DNA of 64,000 nt from Cyanodermella asteris (Eukaryota; Ascomycota; Lecanoromycetes; Ostropales; Stictidaceae): assembly GCA_900618795.1 (NCBI GenBank), contig UYJD01000002.1, positions 797,150 to 861,149 on the forward strand, given 5' to 3'. How positions within the stretch are numbered: position 1 is the stretch's first letter; the number at the start of each line of letters is the position of its first letter. Positions 23,269 to 34,245 of the stretch are shown piece by piece. Both the position numbers and the translations under genes were made by a program. The notes under the pieces were generated by a model. The model was given only the letters and a program-made list of their open reading frames with translations. It was not told where the DNA came from and did no database searches.

Positions 23269-24690
23269 GGCTGAGACGATTGGAACAGCTCAAGCGAGGT
23301 CAGAGATCAAGAGGAAACAGTCAGTCTACAGAGGACAGGACAAGAGTTGGCCAGAGAGCAGATTGCCGTCGTCTCGGCCGACAGCGGCTTTGCGTATCGA
23401 TTACGAGTCGGAGCTCGCAATCGCAGTGGGGTGCAGATTGGGGTCGTGCCCCACGAAGGATGGCGGCCTCTTGTGGGGACCAAAGCAGAGCATCGTACTC
23501 GTGCTTGCCACGCTGCGAGGTCGTGCCTGAGCTAATGCCACTTGAAGTCTAGCCAGCAGGTCGCGGGCGAGACAGTGAAGAGCTTTGGAGCGACAACAAG
23601 ACTATCGTGGGCATGATGGAGCGAAAGGGTTCACCGCTTGGGAAGCATATCGCGAACTGTCGCGGCGATCATGCTGCTGGGCCCAGGTTGCGCATGAGGG
23701 CCTTCTCTTTTCGAGCTGTCGTCCGCCGGTGGGCAACACCCTGGAGCTCAATTGACTTTACACGTGAGTTGTGTGGAGAGGGAACGCAATTCTGACGAGG
23801 CTGCCTCTTGACTCTGATCATCGAGCTTCGGCCAGTGTGCGCCCTCGGAGCGTCAACTCCGACAGGCAGTCAGCAGCTACCAGTAATGCTCGCTTGTGTT
23901 GCGTTTTCTCTCCTCCGGCTTCCACTCCATCTCTTGTTCAATCAAGTTTCACCAGCACCTCCAACCACGCTACGATCAAGCTGACACAGCTCCCCATGTC
24001 CGGCAGCCGGCGGGACTCGTGCCCAGACCGTGAACAGCAGATTGGCAGACAGGGATGAGAGGCAGTTGTGGGTTCTTCAGCTGCAGCCCGTACAACGGAC
24101 AGGCTTGTCCGGCAGCCGCCCCTCGACCGTCTACTTCCAGATTGATGCTAGAGCTGGCGATTAGCAGAGCTCATCTGGCCGTCTTGCAGGCCAACGGCGG
24201 CCCGGCGTTGGCCGCTGACCTGCTGCACCACCCAAGGCCCAACTCAGAAATAGCCAGGGCGCCAACCGCCAGGCTGAGAGCCAATCATGGCTCCCTCTCG
24301 ACAGTGTAAGCGCCCTCGCCAGGACATCGCTCTACACACTGCATTCTTCCCTCCCGACCTGCAGGCGAGCCCTCGACCCAGATGGCGCCGCCATGTCTCT
24401 TGTTGGCCGGCCTATCTTTGGCAGGGTGCCGGAGCTGCATGCTAAACACGTCCAAAGACACTAGTGGTCTGCCACATGAGTGCGGCTCCAAGGCGACCTG
24501 TGGCCGTTTATGCTCCACGCTCTGTCGAGACATATTACTTCACTCATTCCTGTCCTCTTATTTCGCCCTCTCTTCCATCCTTGTGGTCCACTGAGGATCC
24601 TTCCCTGACTTCCTCGTTTGTCTTTCTTTTGCGGTGTGTTCGTGTCGTGTGGTTTTTTTTCCCTGAGACCTGCTCAAATCTCCGCCGACC
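23269..24690. promoter_or_regulatory. Divergent upstream region of allantoicase and proline-rich gene
   Basis: This 1.4 kb stretch has no convincing open frame. A T/C-rich stretch at about 24590-24670 precedes the ATG at 24691 and probably marks the start region of that gene. No further element identified. Confidence 0.4.
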
Positions 24691-26756
24691 ATGGCCGCCA
24701 CTGTGGAATTCAGACTGCCCGACACGCCTCCCCAGGGCCACACCTTTCCGCCTCCTCCGGAGGGCCAGGCTGTGCAGGAGTTGACGGGAAGGGGTGATAA
24801 TGCTTCCAAACACAGCAAGAAGCCCAGTCTCACCATCAACACCACAGAGGTCACGCCCCCTCCTCAGCAGCAGGTTCTTCCTCCCCCTCCCCCCCCTCGG
24901 GCCTTGGCGAACAGGACAGTTGGAAAGACTAGAAGTAATTCACAACCGGTCCGCTCGATGCAGCCGTCTGCTGCCTCAATACCTTCGCCTCCGCCCCGGC
25001 AGCCTGCGAGAAAGCGAGAGAGCACCGGCAATCCGCTTTCCGTCACTCCAACTCGCAACTCAATGTTCCCTCGATACAACCCTGCTGCTCCTGGCGAGCC
25101 TGAAGCCAGTCATGCCGTCTCTCGTGCAGCTTCTCCACCGCCTGCCCAACTCGACCTGCGAAGCACATGTACTCAGAGCATATACTCCACCGCGAGGAGT
25201 CCCCCGCTCCAGCACGGAGCGTCCTTGAGTCAAGCCTTTGCAGCGCCGACCGAGCCGGCAGGTTGCGCATTGCCATCGTACAGAGAGTCGATGTACGGCG
25301 TTCCTGTTGTAATACAGTCGAATCCCACAGACGTGATGGATCTTTGGTGCCTAGCAAACGGACAAGATGACCAAGAGCTGGCTCTGTCCTATAACCTGGG
25401 CCTGGACTGGTGAGTAACAGTATTGAACCCGATGAACAAGTGTCTGACTCGTCCAGCACGGACCTGACCCTCAACAACGAACTGATCTGTTTAACCTCGA
25501 CTGCTGGTACGGTCTACGCCTTGCGTGCAACCAGCAATGCTCTAAATGTTACCCGCACCCACCCTTTCAACGGTGCAAATACACTGTCTGTCGCAGCCCC
25601 AACACTATACACTCCTTCAGAGACCTCGCAGCTCTTGACTACTGTCTTTCCCGTTTTGGCAAAGATCGGTGCCATCGATGAAGCAGCTTCTCTGGCAATC
25701 TCACACGGTCTAGATCGCTCACGGGGGCTTGCTCTCGAAAGAGAAGCCATCACTAAAGCCCATGCGAAGACCGCTGCCCCGCTAATGTGGAGCAAAGAGA
25801 ACAAGAGCTACTACATTTCCCTCCCTCAATACACTCCGAGTGCGGAGAATACGACGGCTTCTCCAAGCCATCACATCCTCCCGATCGAGATCAACCCGAA
25901 CATCAGTATTCGTGTCCTCGAGCCACCTTCCGCGCAGTCTACCACTAACCCTATACTTACCATGTCTCTCCATGCAAAGACACTCATAATACACTCGCAC
26001 GCTCTAGCTAACCTTCCCACCCCCTACGGAGCCGACATCCTCATTTCTTCCATGATGGCCCTCCTTCTCCATCTCCACAGGCAGTCAGGCCTCCTTTCTT
26101 CTGATTATACTTCCTCCGCGCCGGTCGAGTCGGTTCCTGCATTTGCTCCTCCTCCCACCGCATCCGCAAACACTCGCTCTGGCCGGTCATCGGGCCGCAA
26201 CCGATCAGCAAACCCTCGCGAACGCTCAACCTCCCGCGCTGGCTCCCGTCTAGCCAACTTCCTCCACCCAACCCGCAACACTCCCACATCCTCCGCCCTT
26301 CCCTCCCCCACAAACCTTCCTGTCCGAGCCCAAAGCGCCATGGCCCTCCGACCACAGGCCTCCGCCCAACTCCGCGCCGGCTCCCGCCTGAGTACGCATT
26401 CAATGGCCGCAACGACGCTGCACGGCAGCCCGGCCCTCTACCCGCCGGGAACCCCGGGCTTGGAGAAGGGAATCGAGATGGGAGAGTTTAACGGATCGAT
26501 GGAAAGGGGTTTGAATCAACAGCTGAGTGAGCGAGGTACGGCCCCCGAGTTGAGCGGCGCGAAGACTGGTGTTGACCTGAGCAGGTTTCAGGCGTATGAT
26601 CTCGCGGATCCGCGGCTGGGCGGCGGTACGAGGGCAATGCTGAGGGTCCTATATTGGACTTTTGGCGTGCTCGTGTGGATATTGGGCGTGTGGATCGGGA
26701 TCTTGGCGGAGATTGTCGTGGTTCTTGGTAGTTGTGGGGGAGGGAGAAAGAAGTGA
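24691..26756 (+). CDS. Proline-rich fungal protein with C-terminal membrane anchor
   Basis: Two exons, 24691-25409 and 25457-26756, encode about 672 residues. The 47-nt intron has GTGAGT and GTCCAG borders and a TCTGACTC branch. The first 200 residues are rich in Pro, Ser and Gln (for example VLPPPPPPRALA). A compact region of about 250 residues follows, from DVMDLWCLANGQDDQ to about MMALLLHLHRQSG, and looks folded. Next is a Ser/Arg/Pro-rich linker. The end is one hydrophobic segment (VLYWTFGVLVWILGVWIGIL) plus AEIVVVLGSCGGGRKK, consistent with a tail anchor facing the cytosol. I do not recognise a named family; such proteins are common among filamentous ascomycetes as uncharacterised proteins. 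Function unknown. Confidence 0.75.
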
Positions 26757-27718
26757 GGACATTTGAAAAGAGAGGGAACATATACGAGTTGACTGGCAAA
26801 TTGGCGAGGATTGTTCCTCTTCTTGCTGAACGTTCAACGTTTTCTTTCACGATAACCCTTTTTGAGACACGACTTTCTGGGTACAAAACGGATCACGAGA
26901 CTAGGAATTGTCCGAGTCACGGACTTGAATGGATGAGCTGTTGTCACGACCTTCAATTCTTCGACGCAAGCAGGACTTGCGTGCGCATCTCGTTTTCAGC
27001 TATTCGCATTGAGTGGCAGTGGTGACTACCATACCCACCGAGGTCGGTCTGAAAGTACTCTACCCGGTATTGGGAGTGATGGTTCCAAACGTACTTGGGC
27101 AACCACTTGGGCAGGTCACTGGTCATGTACTTTGTAGGCTACATATCTCAGGATCTGTTGAGATAGTCTGGCATGTACTTGGCGGAGCAGGAGACCATTT
27201 TTGGGGAGGTGCTTGAACTGGTGGATCATGTAGATACTGGCTTGACTTCTTTGCACGGTTGCTAGCGCGATCATTTCAGGCTGTAAGTGGGCGCATGCTC
27301 GATGGCCTCGACCGTCACCTGTCTACAGGCCCGCTGTGGCTACAGTGACTGCGCGCAGAGCTGTGGAAACAGCACACTAACGAAGGATCTTCCGGTATTT
27401 GATCTGGACTTTACGATCATATTCACGTCAAGTTTGTCCCCTTTTCCATGCGAGCAATAGCAGTCAGGGTCCCTTTTCGATTCATTCCATTTGACTGTTT
27501 CAAGTAGCCGCCAGAGGATTGCGCTTTGTCTGTGGTCATGAGTAAATTGTCAGACACGGATTCCCAGATTAGCTCATTAGAACAGATGGCGGGTCGTACT
27601 AGCTGAAAGCATTACAATCGATCAAGCATGATCAACCATCATGTCGTTCAGCTCAGAGCTCCGCAACTAGACGTCTTCGTTGCGCTTTCTTCCCATCCAT
27701 CTCAACATCAGCATCATG
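26757..27718. other. Intergenic, convergent ends; contains degenerate repeat
   Basis: No gene is called. At about 27041-27235 the sequence has a loose 12-bp periodicity (units like GTACTTGGGCAA), listed separately. Confidence 0.4.
27041..27235 (-). repeat. Degenerate ~12-bp-period repeat or gene relic
   Basis: Units such as GTACTTGGGCAA, CCACTTGGGCAG and GTCACTGGTCAT follow each other, with GTACTTGG recurring. Read on the minus strand this gives a short patterned peptide (DLPKWLPKYV) interrupted by stops. The unit resembles the repeat at 56.4 kb. It may be a minisatellite or the relic of a repeat protein. The limits are approximate. Confidence 0.35.
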
Positions 27719-30517
27719 CTAGTCCTGTTCGATCTCGTCGCTCCGGGGGATCTCGTCCTCGGAGTTGACCATGGGGATTGCTTGGGCGGCATCCTGGGCC
27801 TCGGGTTTCATCGCAGCATCTTCAGCCCCTTGCAAAGTTGCCAGTGTCGCATCAGCTATTCTAGATAGTGCATCCACGGAGTTGTTCGCACTCTTCGTTG
27901 ATATCTGAGGTTTGTCAGCCTTTTTCGACGCGGCTTTGGTTCCGGCGGATTTGTCAGGCTTCTTTGCGAAGAGCTTTGGAGTCATGTTCAAAGGCACTTC
28001 GACGGTCACTTTCTTGAATCCATCGGCTTTTGGGGGTATTCCTTGAGAGGGCATTTGATCTGGTGCCACCTTCTCGGCCGGTGGCTTCTTTGGCTTCGTT
28101 GCAGCTGCTTTCGTCTTGTTGTCAGCCGGCTGTTCCGCGATCGACTCTCCTGGCCTGCCAGGAATGTCGTCCGACTCCGCACCAGAGCTCGACTCCTCAT
28201 CATCATCAGGCGCTTGCACAGTCTTGGTCGGAGGACCAGGTGTGGCCATGGCGTTCTTGCCCTTTACAGACGGAGCCGTTGGCCCCGGCTTCTTCGCAGC
28301 AGTCCTATTAGCTGCAGCCGGCTTTGCTTTGGCCGGGGCAGTCTTCACTTCACCATTCTCGTGACCGTTTGCGCTGGGCACAGGAGAGTCCGAGGAAGCG
28401 ATCTTTGCTTCACGACTTTTCACAGCTGCAGGTGCTTTCGTTTCATTCTTCGTTCCCACCTTGACTAACTCTGTCTGATCTTCCGCATCGGCATCATCAT
28501 CGCTGTCGCCCGTCTGCTTGGAAGCTGGCTTCTTTGCGGCTGAGGTCTTTGTCACTCGAGCCTTGGCAGGAGTAACTTTCGTTGTCGCAGTCTGTTTTGG
28601 AGTCTTTGTATCAGCAGCTTTCTTCGCTGCCGTTTTCTTCGTTGGTGTGCTTATCGGTTCGACAGTTTCTTTCTTGACTGCGACTCCAGCTGACTTCTTG
28701 GCTGTAGTGTTACCTGCTTTCTTCGGCTGGACTGGACTCGATGCTTCATTCTCCTCTCCTGCCTCCTTCTTGACAGACTTCTTCCGTATTGATTTCTTCT
28801 TCCCGGTGACAGCAGGGTCTTCTGCAGGCAGGCCGATCTTGATGCGCAGGATCTTCTTTTCCGTTTCCGGCGAGTCCTCCAAGAACTCCCTGAAACGGCG
28901 CTCGCCTTCCAGCAGACTGTAAAGATGGTCGGCAGAGTACTTTATCAGCCAGCTTTGCAGATCAGCATCGTTGCAATAGTCCTGTCTGTGCATGAGAGAC
29001 AAGAAGTCCACGAAGTCATCCACGTTGTACGGAGCAAGCAGTTTGAATTTCTGTACAGCAAGTTGACTGAGCTTGGGCAGCTGAAGTTGGCAAGCTATGC
29101 TGCATATTTTGACAGATTGCATGATAAGCTTTTTGGCGAGGGCCGTATTGGTGCGATTGAAGTTTTCCAGAGCCTGTGTGGCCGCTTCCGTCTGAACGAT
29201 CACTGGCTCGTAATCGTCGCTGTTCAAATATTGAGCAACTGCGTCGAAATCGTCTGGATCGAAGCGCTGGAATTTGTGCGTCGATATATGATATTCATCA
29301 TCGTCCGTATCATGCTCCACTCTTGCTTTCAAGTAACCACTCTTGTCTACCCCGGATAGTTTGACGATGAACTCATCACCATGGCGACCGATGGACATAC
29401 GAATTTCGTCTTTGGCAGCCTTGCGATCGGCGTTGAAACGACGAACTCGAGAACGTGCTCGAGCTTCGATTCTAGCCATCTCCTCATCTCCAGCCGCAAT
29501 GGTTGTTGAGGTCACCATGCCCGCCGAGCCTTGCGCACTGCTAGTTTCAGCCTTCACGATCGACCTCGCCTTGGCCAGCGGGGCGTGAGCATCCATCATT
29601 TGGATGTCTTCGGCCTTCGTGATGGAGCCTGTATCGCTCGCTAGAGACAGTGAAGCACTGACCGAAAGTTTTGACGAGGGACCGGTAGCCTCATTGTTAT
29701 TAGATCCAATACTGCCTGGTACCGACTCCTGATTTTGCGGCTTGGAGCTCTCTTGCTTTGAATCAACGTCTTGGGGCATGTCTAGGTTGCCCACCTGTGT
29801 GTCCGCAGCAGAACTGACCTGTTGCGTTTGTCCAAGAACAGCAGCGGAACTGCGCGAGTTTGGCTGTACTGATCCCGGACTGTTTTGCCTTCTGCTGGCA
29901 AGCATCCTCTCCGTTGCTGGATCCGGATTGGAGTCGGACTCTTCGAACTCTAAACCTTCCATATCACGTTCTTCTTCGTCGGTGTCGTGGATCTCTTCAG
30001 ACTCTCGATAGAAATGGCGCTTCCAGTGCTCGAGGGTGTGGCCCTCGAGAACGGTTCTGTACGCATTCCGGAGCGCCTTTGGTGCCTTCTCGTCGTCAAT
30101 CACGCCCTCGGCACCTCGTTTGTCCATGATCATGAGCAGATTGGCGGGCACCCACAAAGCTCCTGTGTTGTTATTGCCAATCAACCAGATAGGAACGAGC
30201 TTTGCCTTGTCGGACTGCTTTGCATCGTCTCTGAATACTCCTGGGAAGTCGAGAGCCTCTTTGGCTGACCTGGGTATGCGTTTGCCGGTCAACAAATCAT
30301 TCTTCAGCTTGGTATCTAGCCATAGACCAGGCCATTGATCACCGGTATCGCCTGTGACAGTCGACCTCAATCCCTTCACCAGGCGGTAACAACCCGGCTT
30401 GCCAGCTGGGGTGATCTTCGTATCTTCCTGCTTGGCGGAGTCGGTGTCCTGGCGCTTGGCCAAGGGTGATCTGCTGTTTGGCGTCGACGCCGGCGCAGGC
30501 CTCTTTGTGGAGGACAT
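27719..30517 (-). CDS. BTB-like protein with long basic Lys/Ala-rich tail
   Basis: A single exon encodes 932 residues. Residues 40-140 contain WPGLWLDTKL and LVPIWLIGNNNTGALWVPA, which resemble a PWWP-like fold (weak). Residues 150-360 are acidic then Ser/Gln-rich. Residues 375-565 look like the second half of a fungal BTB domain plus helices: EFIVKLSGVDKSGYL, FDAVAQYLNSDDYEP, and CSIACQLQLPKLSQLAVQKF, then a BACK-like helical part. From about 570 to 900 the protein is Lys/Ala/Pro/Thr-rich with many KK and AAKK pairs, like histone H1 tails. A nuclear, chromatin-associated adaptor is a reasonable inference, but I know no named homologue. The antisense open frames over the tail are composition artefacts. 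Confidence 0.8.
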   Translation of the reverse strand: MSSTKRPAPASTPNSRSPLAKRQDTDSAKQEDTKITPAGKPGCYRLVKGLRSTVTGDTGDQWPGLWLDTKLKNDLLTGKRIPRSAKEALDFPGVFRDDAKQSDKAKLVPIWLIGNNNTGALWVPANLLMIMDKRGAEGVIDDEKAPKALRNAYRTVLEGHTLEHWKRHFYRESEEIHDTDEEERDMEGLEFEESDSNPDPATERMLASRRQNSPGSVQPNSRSSAAVLGQTQQVSSAADTQVGNLDMPQDVDSKQESSKPQNQESVPGSIGSNNNEATGPSSKLSVSASLSLASDTGSITKAEDIQMMDAHAPLAKARSIVKAETSSAQGSAGMVTSTTIAAGDEEMARIEARARSRVRRFNADRKAAKDEIRMSIGRHGDEFIVKLSGVDKSGYLKARVEHDTDDDEYHISTHKFQRFDPDDFDAVAQYLNSDDYEPVIVQTEAATQALENFNRTNTALAKKLIMQSVKICSIACQLQLPKLSQLAVQKFKLLAPYNVDDFVDFLSLMHRQDYCNDADLQSWLIKYSADHLYSLLEGERRFREFLEDSPETEKKILRIKIGLPAEDPAVTGKKKSIRKKSVKKEAGEENEASSPVQPKKAGNTTAKKSAGVAVKKETVEPISTPTKKTAAKKAADTKTPKQTATTKVTPAKARVTKTSAAKKPASKQTGDSDDDADAEDQTELVKVGTKNETKAPAAVKSREAKIASSDSPVPSANGHENGEVKTAPAKAKPAAANRTAAKKPGPTAPSVKGKNAMATPGPPTKTVQAPDDDEESSSGAESDDIPGRPGESIAEQPADNKTKAAATKPKKPPAEKVAPDQMPSQGIPPKADGFKKVTVEVPLNMTPKLFAKKPDKSAGTKAASKKADKPQISTKSANNSVDALSRIADATLATLQGAEDAAMKPEAQDAAQAIPMVNSEDEIPRSDEIEQD

Positions 30518-31599
30518 TGTAATGACCTGTATGCCTCAAAGCAGCTGGCAACTCGATGGTGTCAACTATGATCAAGATGGGCTTGTGTAAGAGAGGAAGG
30601 AAATTCTGTTGCTGTTGCCGAGTAAAGGAGGCAGTTAGGCGGGACTGAGGATTGAGATTGGATCGGACCAGAGCCAAGTGCAGGTGTTGAAGGTGATGGT
30701 ATAACACAACGCCGTGTACTATGAGGGAGATGACATTTAGCAGGCCCTCACTGGAAAGTCGTCGTGGAAGTCAGCCTGTCAACAGGTGACAAGAATTGTG
30801 TTAACAAGAATGAAAAGAACAATGATAAGGAAGAAGTGGAAGATATTTCGACAGGTATAGTGTCAAGCAGATAGATTCGAGCGTCAACACAAGTGAAAGT
30901 AAACAGCAACGCGAACAGAGAGCAATCGAACAAATGGGGAAGGAGGTGTGAGCTGCACCTGCCCTGCCCAAGTCGAGCTTCCATTTCAGTAGCCTCGCAA
31001 CGCTCGAACCGGAACATTGCCATCGACTCATCTGCACTTCAGAAGCTTAGATCTCGAAGTTCGATGGCAACAGAAGTTAGGGTGAAGCATGATGTTGGCA
31101 CGCTCGGCTATGTATGCTGAAACAATTCTGCACAATTATTCACAAATGCAGATGGCTGGAAGCTGTGTGCCAGGCGTTAAACATAGTCCGATAAGAGAAG
31201 CCAGGTGTGCTTCAGCCACGGTGTCTGTGGATGCGAAAAGCGGTGTCTGCTTTCTGAGCTCCAATGCTCGTCTAGGATCAGGCGATGATCAAGCAGTGCC
31301 ACGACGGTATAAACGTTGTTCAACTGACATCGCTGCGGCTCAAGCGCGAACCAGAGTTCGGACTTGGTCGCCGCGGCACGAGCTGCCACGCTTCCTTTCC
31401 AAGAACCAGCTTAACACTTTCCCAGACGACAACCTCTACAACCAATTCCGGAGCTTGATTGCGTGCCTTGGACAGTCTTCGTCGCCACTCCTGTCTGTTG
31501 CAACAATCTCCAGCAATTGGCACCTGTGCCCGCAGAACGGCGAGCAACAAACGCTGCATTCCTCTCAACCTCCCCAAATAACCGTCTTCAGCAATCACT
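30518..31599. promoter_or_regulatory. Divergent upstream region of BTB-like gene and SEC11
   Basis: This 1.1 kb stretch has no supported gene. Pyrimidine-rich sequence before 31600 likely belongs to the SEC11 leader. An open frame running through it into SEC11 is in another frame and is not supported. Confidence 0.4.
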
Positions 31600-32174
31600 A
31601 TGTTCTCCTCCATGACTCAGACCCCGAGGCTTGCACTGGCACAGGCTCTCAACTTCGCCCTCGTCCTCAGCACCGCCTTCATGATGTGGAAGGGTCTATC
31701 AGTCCTCACGGACTCGTCCTCGCCAATCGTCGTCGTACTGTCCGGTTCCATGGAGCCTGCCTTCCAGCGTGGTGACATCCTGCTATTATGGAACAGAGGT
31801 CTTGACACGCAGATTGGGGAAGTGGTGGTTTATAATGTCAAAGACAAGGACATTCCAATCGTGCATCGGGTCGTGAGACGCTTCGGCGGCGGGTCAGTAC
31901 TTGAACGGATCAAGCTAGGCAGGTCACATATTAATACGTGGACAGGGAAAAGCCGCTGCGACTCTTGACCAAGGGTGACAACAATTTGGCGGACGACACT
32001 GAGCTGTACGCAAGAGGGCAGGACTACTTGAACCGCCAGGAGGATGTCGTTGGGAGCGTATATGGATACATACCGTTTGTCGGATACGTTACGATCATGC
32101 TGAGCGAGCATCCCTGGCTCAAGACTGTCGCTCTAGGGCTGATGGGCCTTACTGTTATGTTACAGAGAGAGTAG
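31600..32174 (+). CDS. SEC11: Signal peptidase complex catalytic subunit
   Basis: Two exons, 31600-31892 and 31946-32174, encode 173 residues; the 53-nt intron is bounded by GTCAGT and GGACAG. The N-terminal membrane helix is at about residues 15-36. The catalytic Ser50 lies in [12 protein letters not shown]. His89 lies in IPIVHRVV, and the Asp sits in [12 protein letters not shown], the Ser-His-Asp arrangement of the eukaryotic ER enzyme. The sequence ends with [13 protein letters not shown] and a second hydrophobic segment. The enzyme cleaves signal peptides from secreted proteins in the ER lumen. A second Met at residue 5 is an alternative start. Length matches yeast Sec11 (167). Confidence 0.95.
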
Positions 32175-32875
32175 TGATAGCGGCCTTGAGTACGACAAAA
32201 TGCATTTACACAGATACCCAAACCTGCGATTTCCCGTGTGCTAGAAACTGGGCATTGCAATTGCTTCGGCATGACTGAGTGTTCACAACGATACGCCGGA
32301 AACCTTGTCCGGTTTCTAGATGTCTCACTTGATGCCAAATGCGTGAGCTATCGGGTTGCGTGCAAAGTGAGGTTGTACATCATTTCCGTCCTACCTAAGA
32401 CAGGGAAAGCCACGCCGACGAAATGCCCAGGCAGGCACAGGCAGATAATCGGAAAGCAAATTGCCAAATGATTGTGCCAAAGCATTGTTAGCAAGACGAA
32501 TGGAGCTTAGATCCACAAGTGGGCACAAACAGATCGACATTGCTGCCACTGCGGCCAACGGGTGCCTTCCGTCCATCAGGAGCTGATGCCGGCCCACTCC
32601 ACAGCCCCATCACCATGACTCCATAATACACTCAGCCATGCACCAAGCTCCCGCCACACCTTTCTGCTTCTCGTCATATCCTTTGATTCCTCTCACCTGA
32701 CCTTGACTTCCCAGTCCCATCGTTCACCAGCTTCTGCAGCCTTTGAACAGCTCACGAGACCAGCACTGGCCCCGCCGCAGTCGTCTCCGAAGCTCTACAT
32801 CATACCAAGCAAGCAAGACCAGTCAACAAAGAGCTGGGTAGCTTTGTCCCACAACTCAGATCGCAGGAGGGAAAC
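32175..32875. other. Intergenic between SEC11 and E2 gene
   Basis: This 0.7 kb stretch in tandem orientation holds the SEC11 3' end and the E2 promoter. No other feature seen. Confidence 0.5.
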
Positions 32876-33453
32876 ATGTCCGGCAAAAAACGAATCACTA
32901 AAGTACGTCCTGACAAAGCTCACCAATAAAGACTTCTCACGCAGTTCGCTGATAACTGCTCCAGGAATATGGCGAGCTCAGTACCAACCCGGATGCCGGT
33001 ATCGCCGTTGATCTCGCAGACGAAAGCAACCTACATGATTGGAGCGTGACTCTGACAGGGCCGGAAGGCTCACCATACTCGGTACGTACAAGTTCTATGT
33101 ACTGGATCTACCCTAGCTAACACAGTTTCATCTAGACTGGCACGTTCAAGCTCCGCCTGCACCTCCCCGAGAATTATCCCTTTAAGCCCCCAACCCTAAA
33201 CTTCGCCACCAAGATCTACCATCCGAACGTCTCCAATGATGACAAGGGCAGCATGTGCTTGGGGATCTTGCGGCCTGACGAATGGAAGCCAAGCAGCAAG
33301 ATCGCAGACGTGCTACGGTTTGCTCGGCAATTGCTCAGCGAGCCCAACCCCGACGACGCCGTCGAGCAGACAATTGCGAAGGAATACAAGGAGGACAGGA
33401 AAGAATACGAGAAGAAAGCTGCCGAGTGGACGAAACGATATGCAACTAAGTAG
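32876..33453 (+). CDS. Ubiquitin-conjugating enzyme E2 (UBE2L3-like)
   Basis: Three exons, 32876-32902, 32965-33081 and 33136-33453, encode 153 residues, a bare UBC fold with no extension. Exon 1 codes MSGKKRITK. The core contains NYPFKPPTLNF, the HPN motif at 77-79 (IYHPNV) and the catalytic Cys89 in KGSMCLGIL. After the Cys comes DEWKPSSKIADVL, closest to the WKPATKTDQV segment of human UBE2L3, rather than the QWSPALT of the Ubc4/UBE2D class. The C-terminal helices EYKEDRKEYEKKAAEWTKRY complete the fold. It accepts ubiquitin from E1 and passes it to E3 ligases. UBE2L3 itself works mainly with HECT and RBR ligases; whether that holds here is inference. The exact subfamily is uncertain. Confidence 0.88.
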
Positions 33454-34245
33454 GGTCTATATATGCAAGCGGCGGACAACGCGGCCGAGCAAAGGGCCAT
33501 TCTGGCGGAGAAGGCTTATTCAGAGAAGCGCGCAATGGCGGAGAGGCGTGTCATGTCTCGGAAAGGTAAAATCTTGGAGCAGGTTGCTTTATCGGGACCC
33601 GATGACTGCATGAGGTGCAGGCGGATGCTGTTCCTGCTTGACTTCACCGGCTGTGCTCTCCATCGTGGACAGATTGCAGGTGAGGAGATTTCGGAGACAA
33701 GGCTACGGCCGTCGATGTTGTGCAAGGATCAGACGAGGCGCGACGGTCCGTCTGCGGTTTGAAGACGTTGTGGCAAGAAGTTGGGCGCGAGCCCTTCAAC
33801 ATGGTATGAAACCACAACTTTGCAGCAGATGAACGATCCGTATGGCTGGGGCGCAGGACTTATTGATACACGAACTTCCCCAGACCAAAGGATTGTTGTT
33901 CAAATTTCTTCTCAGCAATGCGTGAAACAATGCAAGCGATAGCAATCTTCGATGACACTGATGTAAATTCTCTGCTGACCGCCCACTCTGCACTACTGTT
34001 CAACTTGGTCGGCGATGTCGGGCGTTGTCGGAGTCGCAAGACAATTCGTGGTCGTTCGTGTCCACTCATACATGCACAAGCAATATCTGCAGAGCTCAAG
34101 AAAGTGCAGGAGAGGTAAGGCATATACGTCCATTAACATTACGACCGTAACAAGATGCTGCATCCATCGTGGGTATCAATGATTCTCGACAAATTCCCCC
34201 CAACTTCTCCGGGTCCGTCTCAAAAGAGGACGTGTCTCCACATCT
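33454..34245. other. Intergenic, convergent 3' ends
   Basis: This 0.8 kb stretch lies between the E2 gene and the GPI-protein gene. A 99-codon ATG frame directly after the E2 stop (33463-33762) begins with an Ala/Glu/Arg-rich part. It lies in the expected 3' untranslated region and I do not call it. Confidence 0.4.

Noticed and set aside
28030-28922. Long open frames antisense to the BTB-like gene tail
   Set aside because: They arise from the biased Lys/Ala codon content of the opposite strand.
33463-33762. 99-codon ATG frame just after the E2 stop
   Set aside because: Begins 10 bp after the stop, inside the expected 3' untranslated region; no domain.
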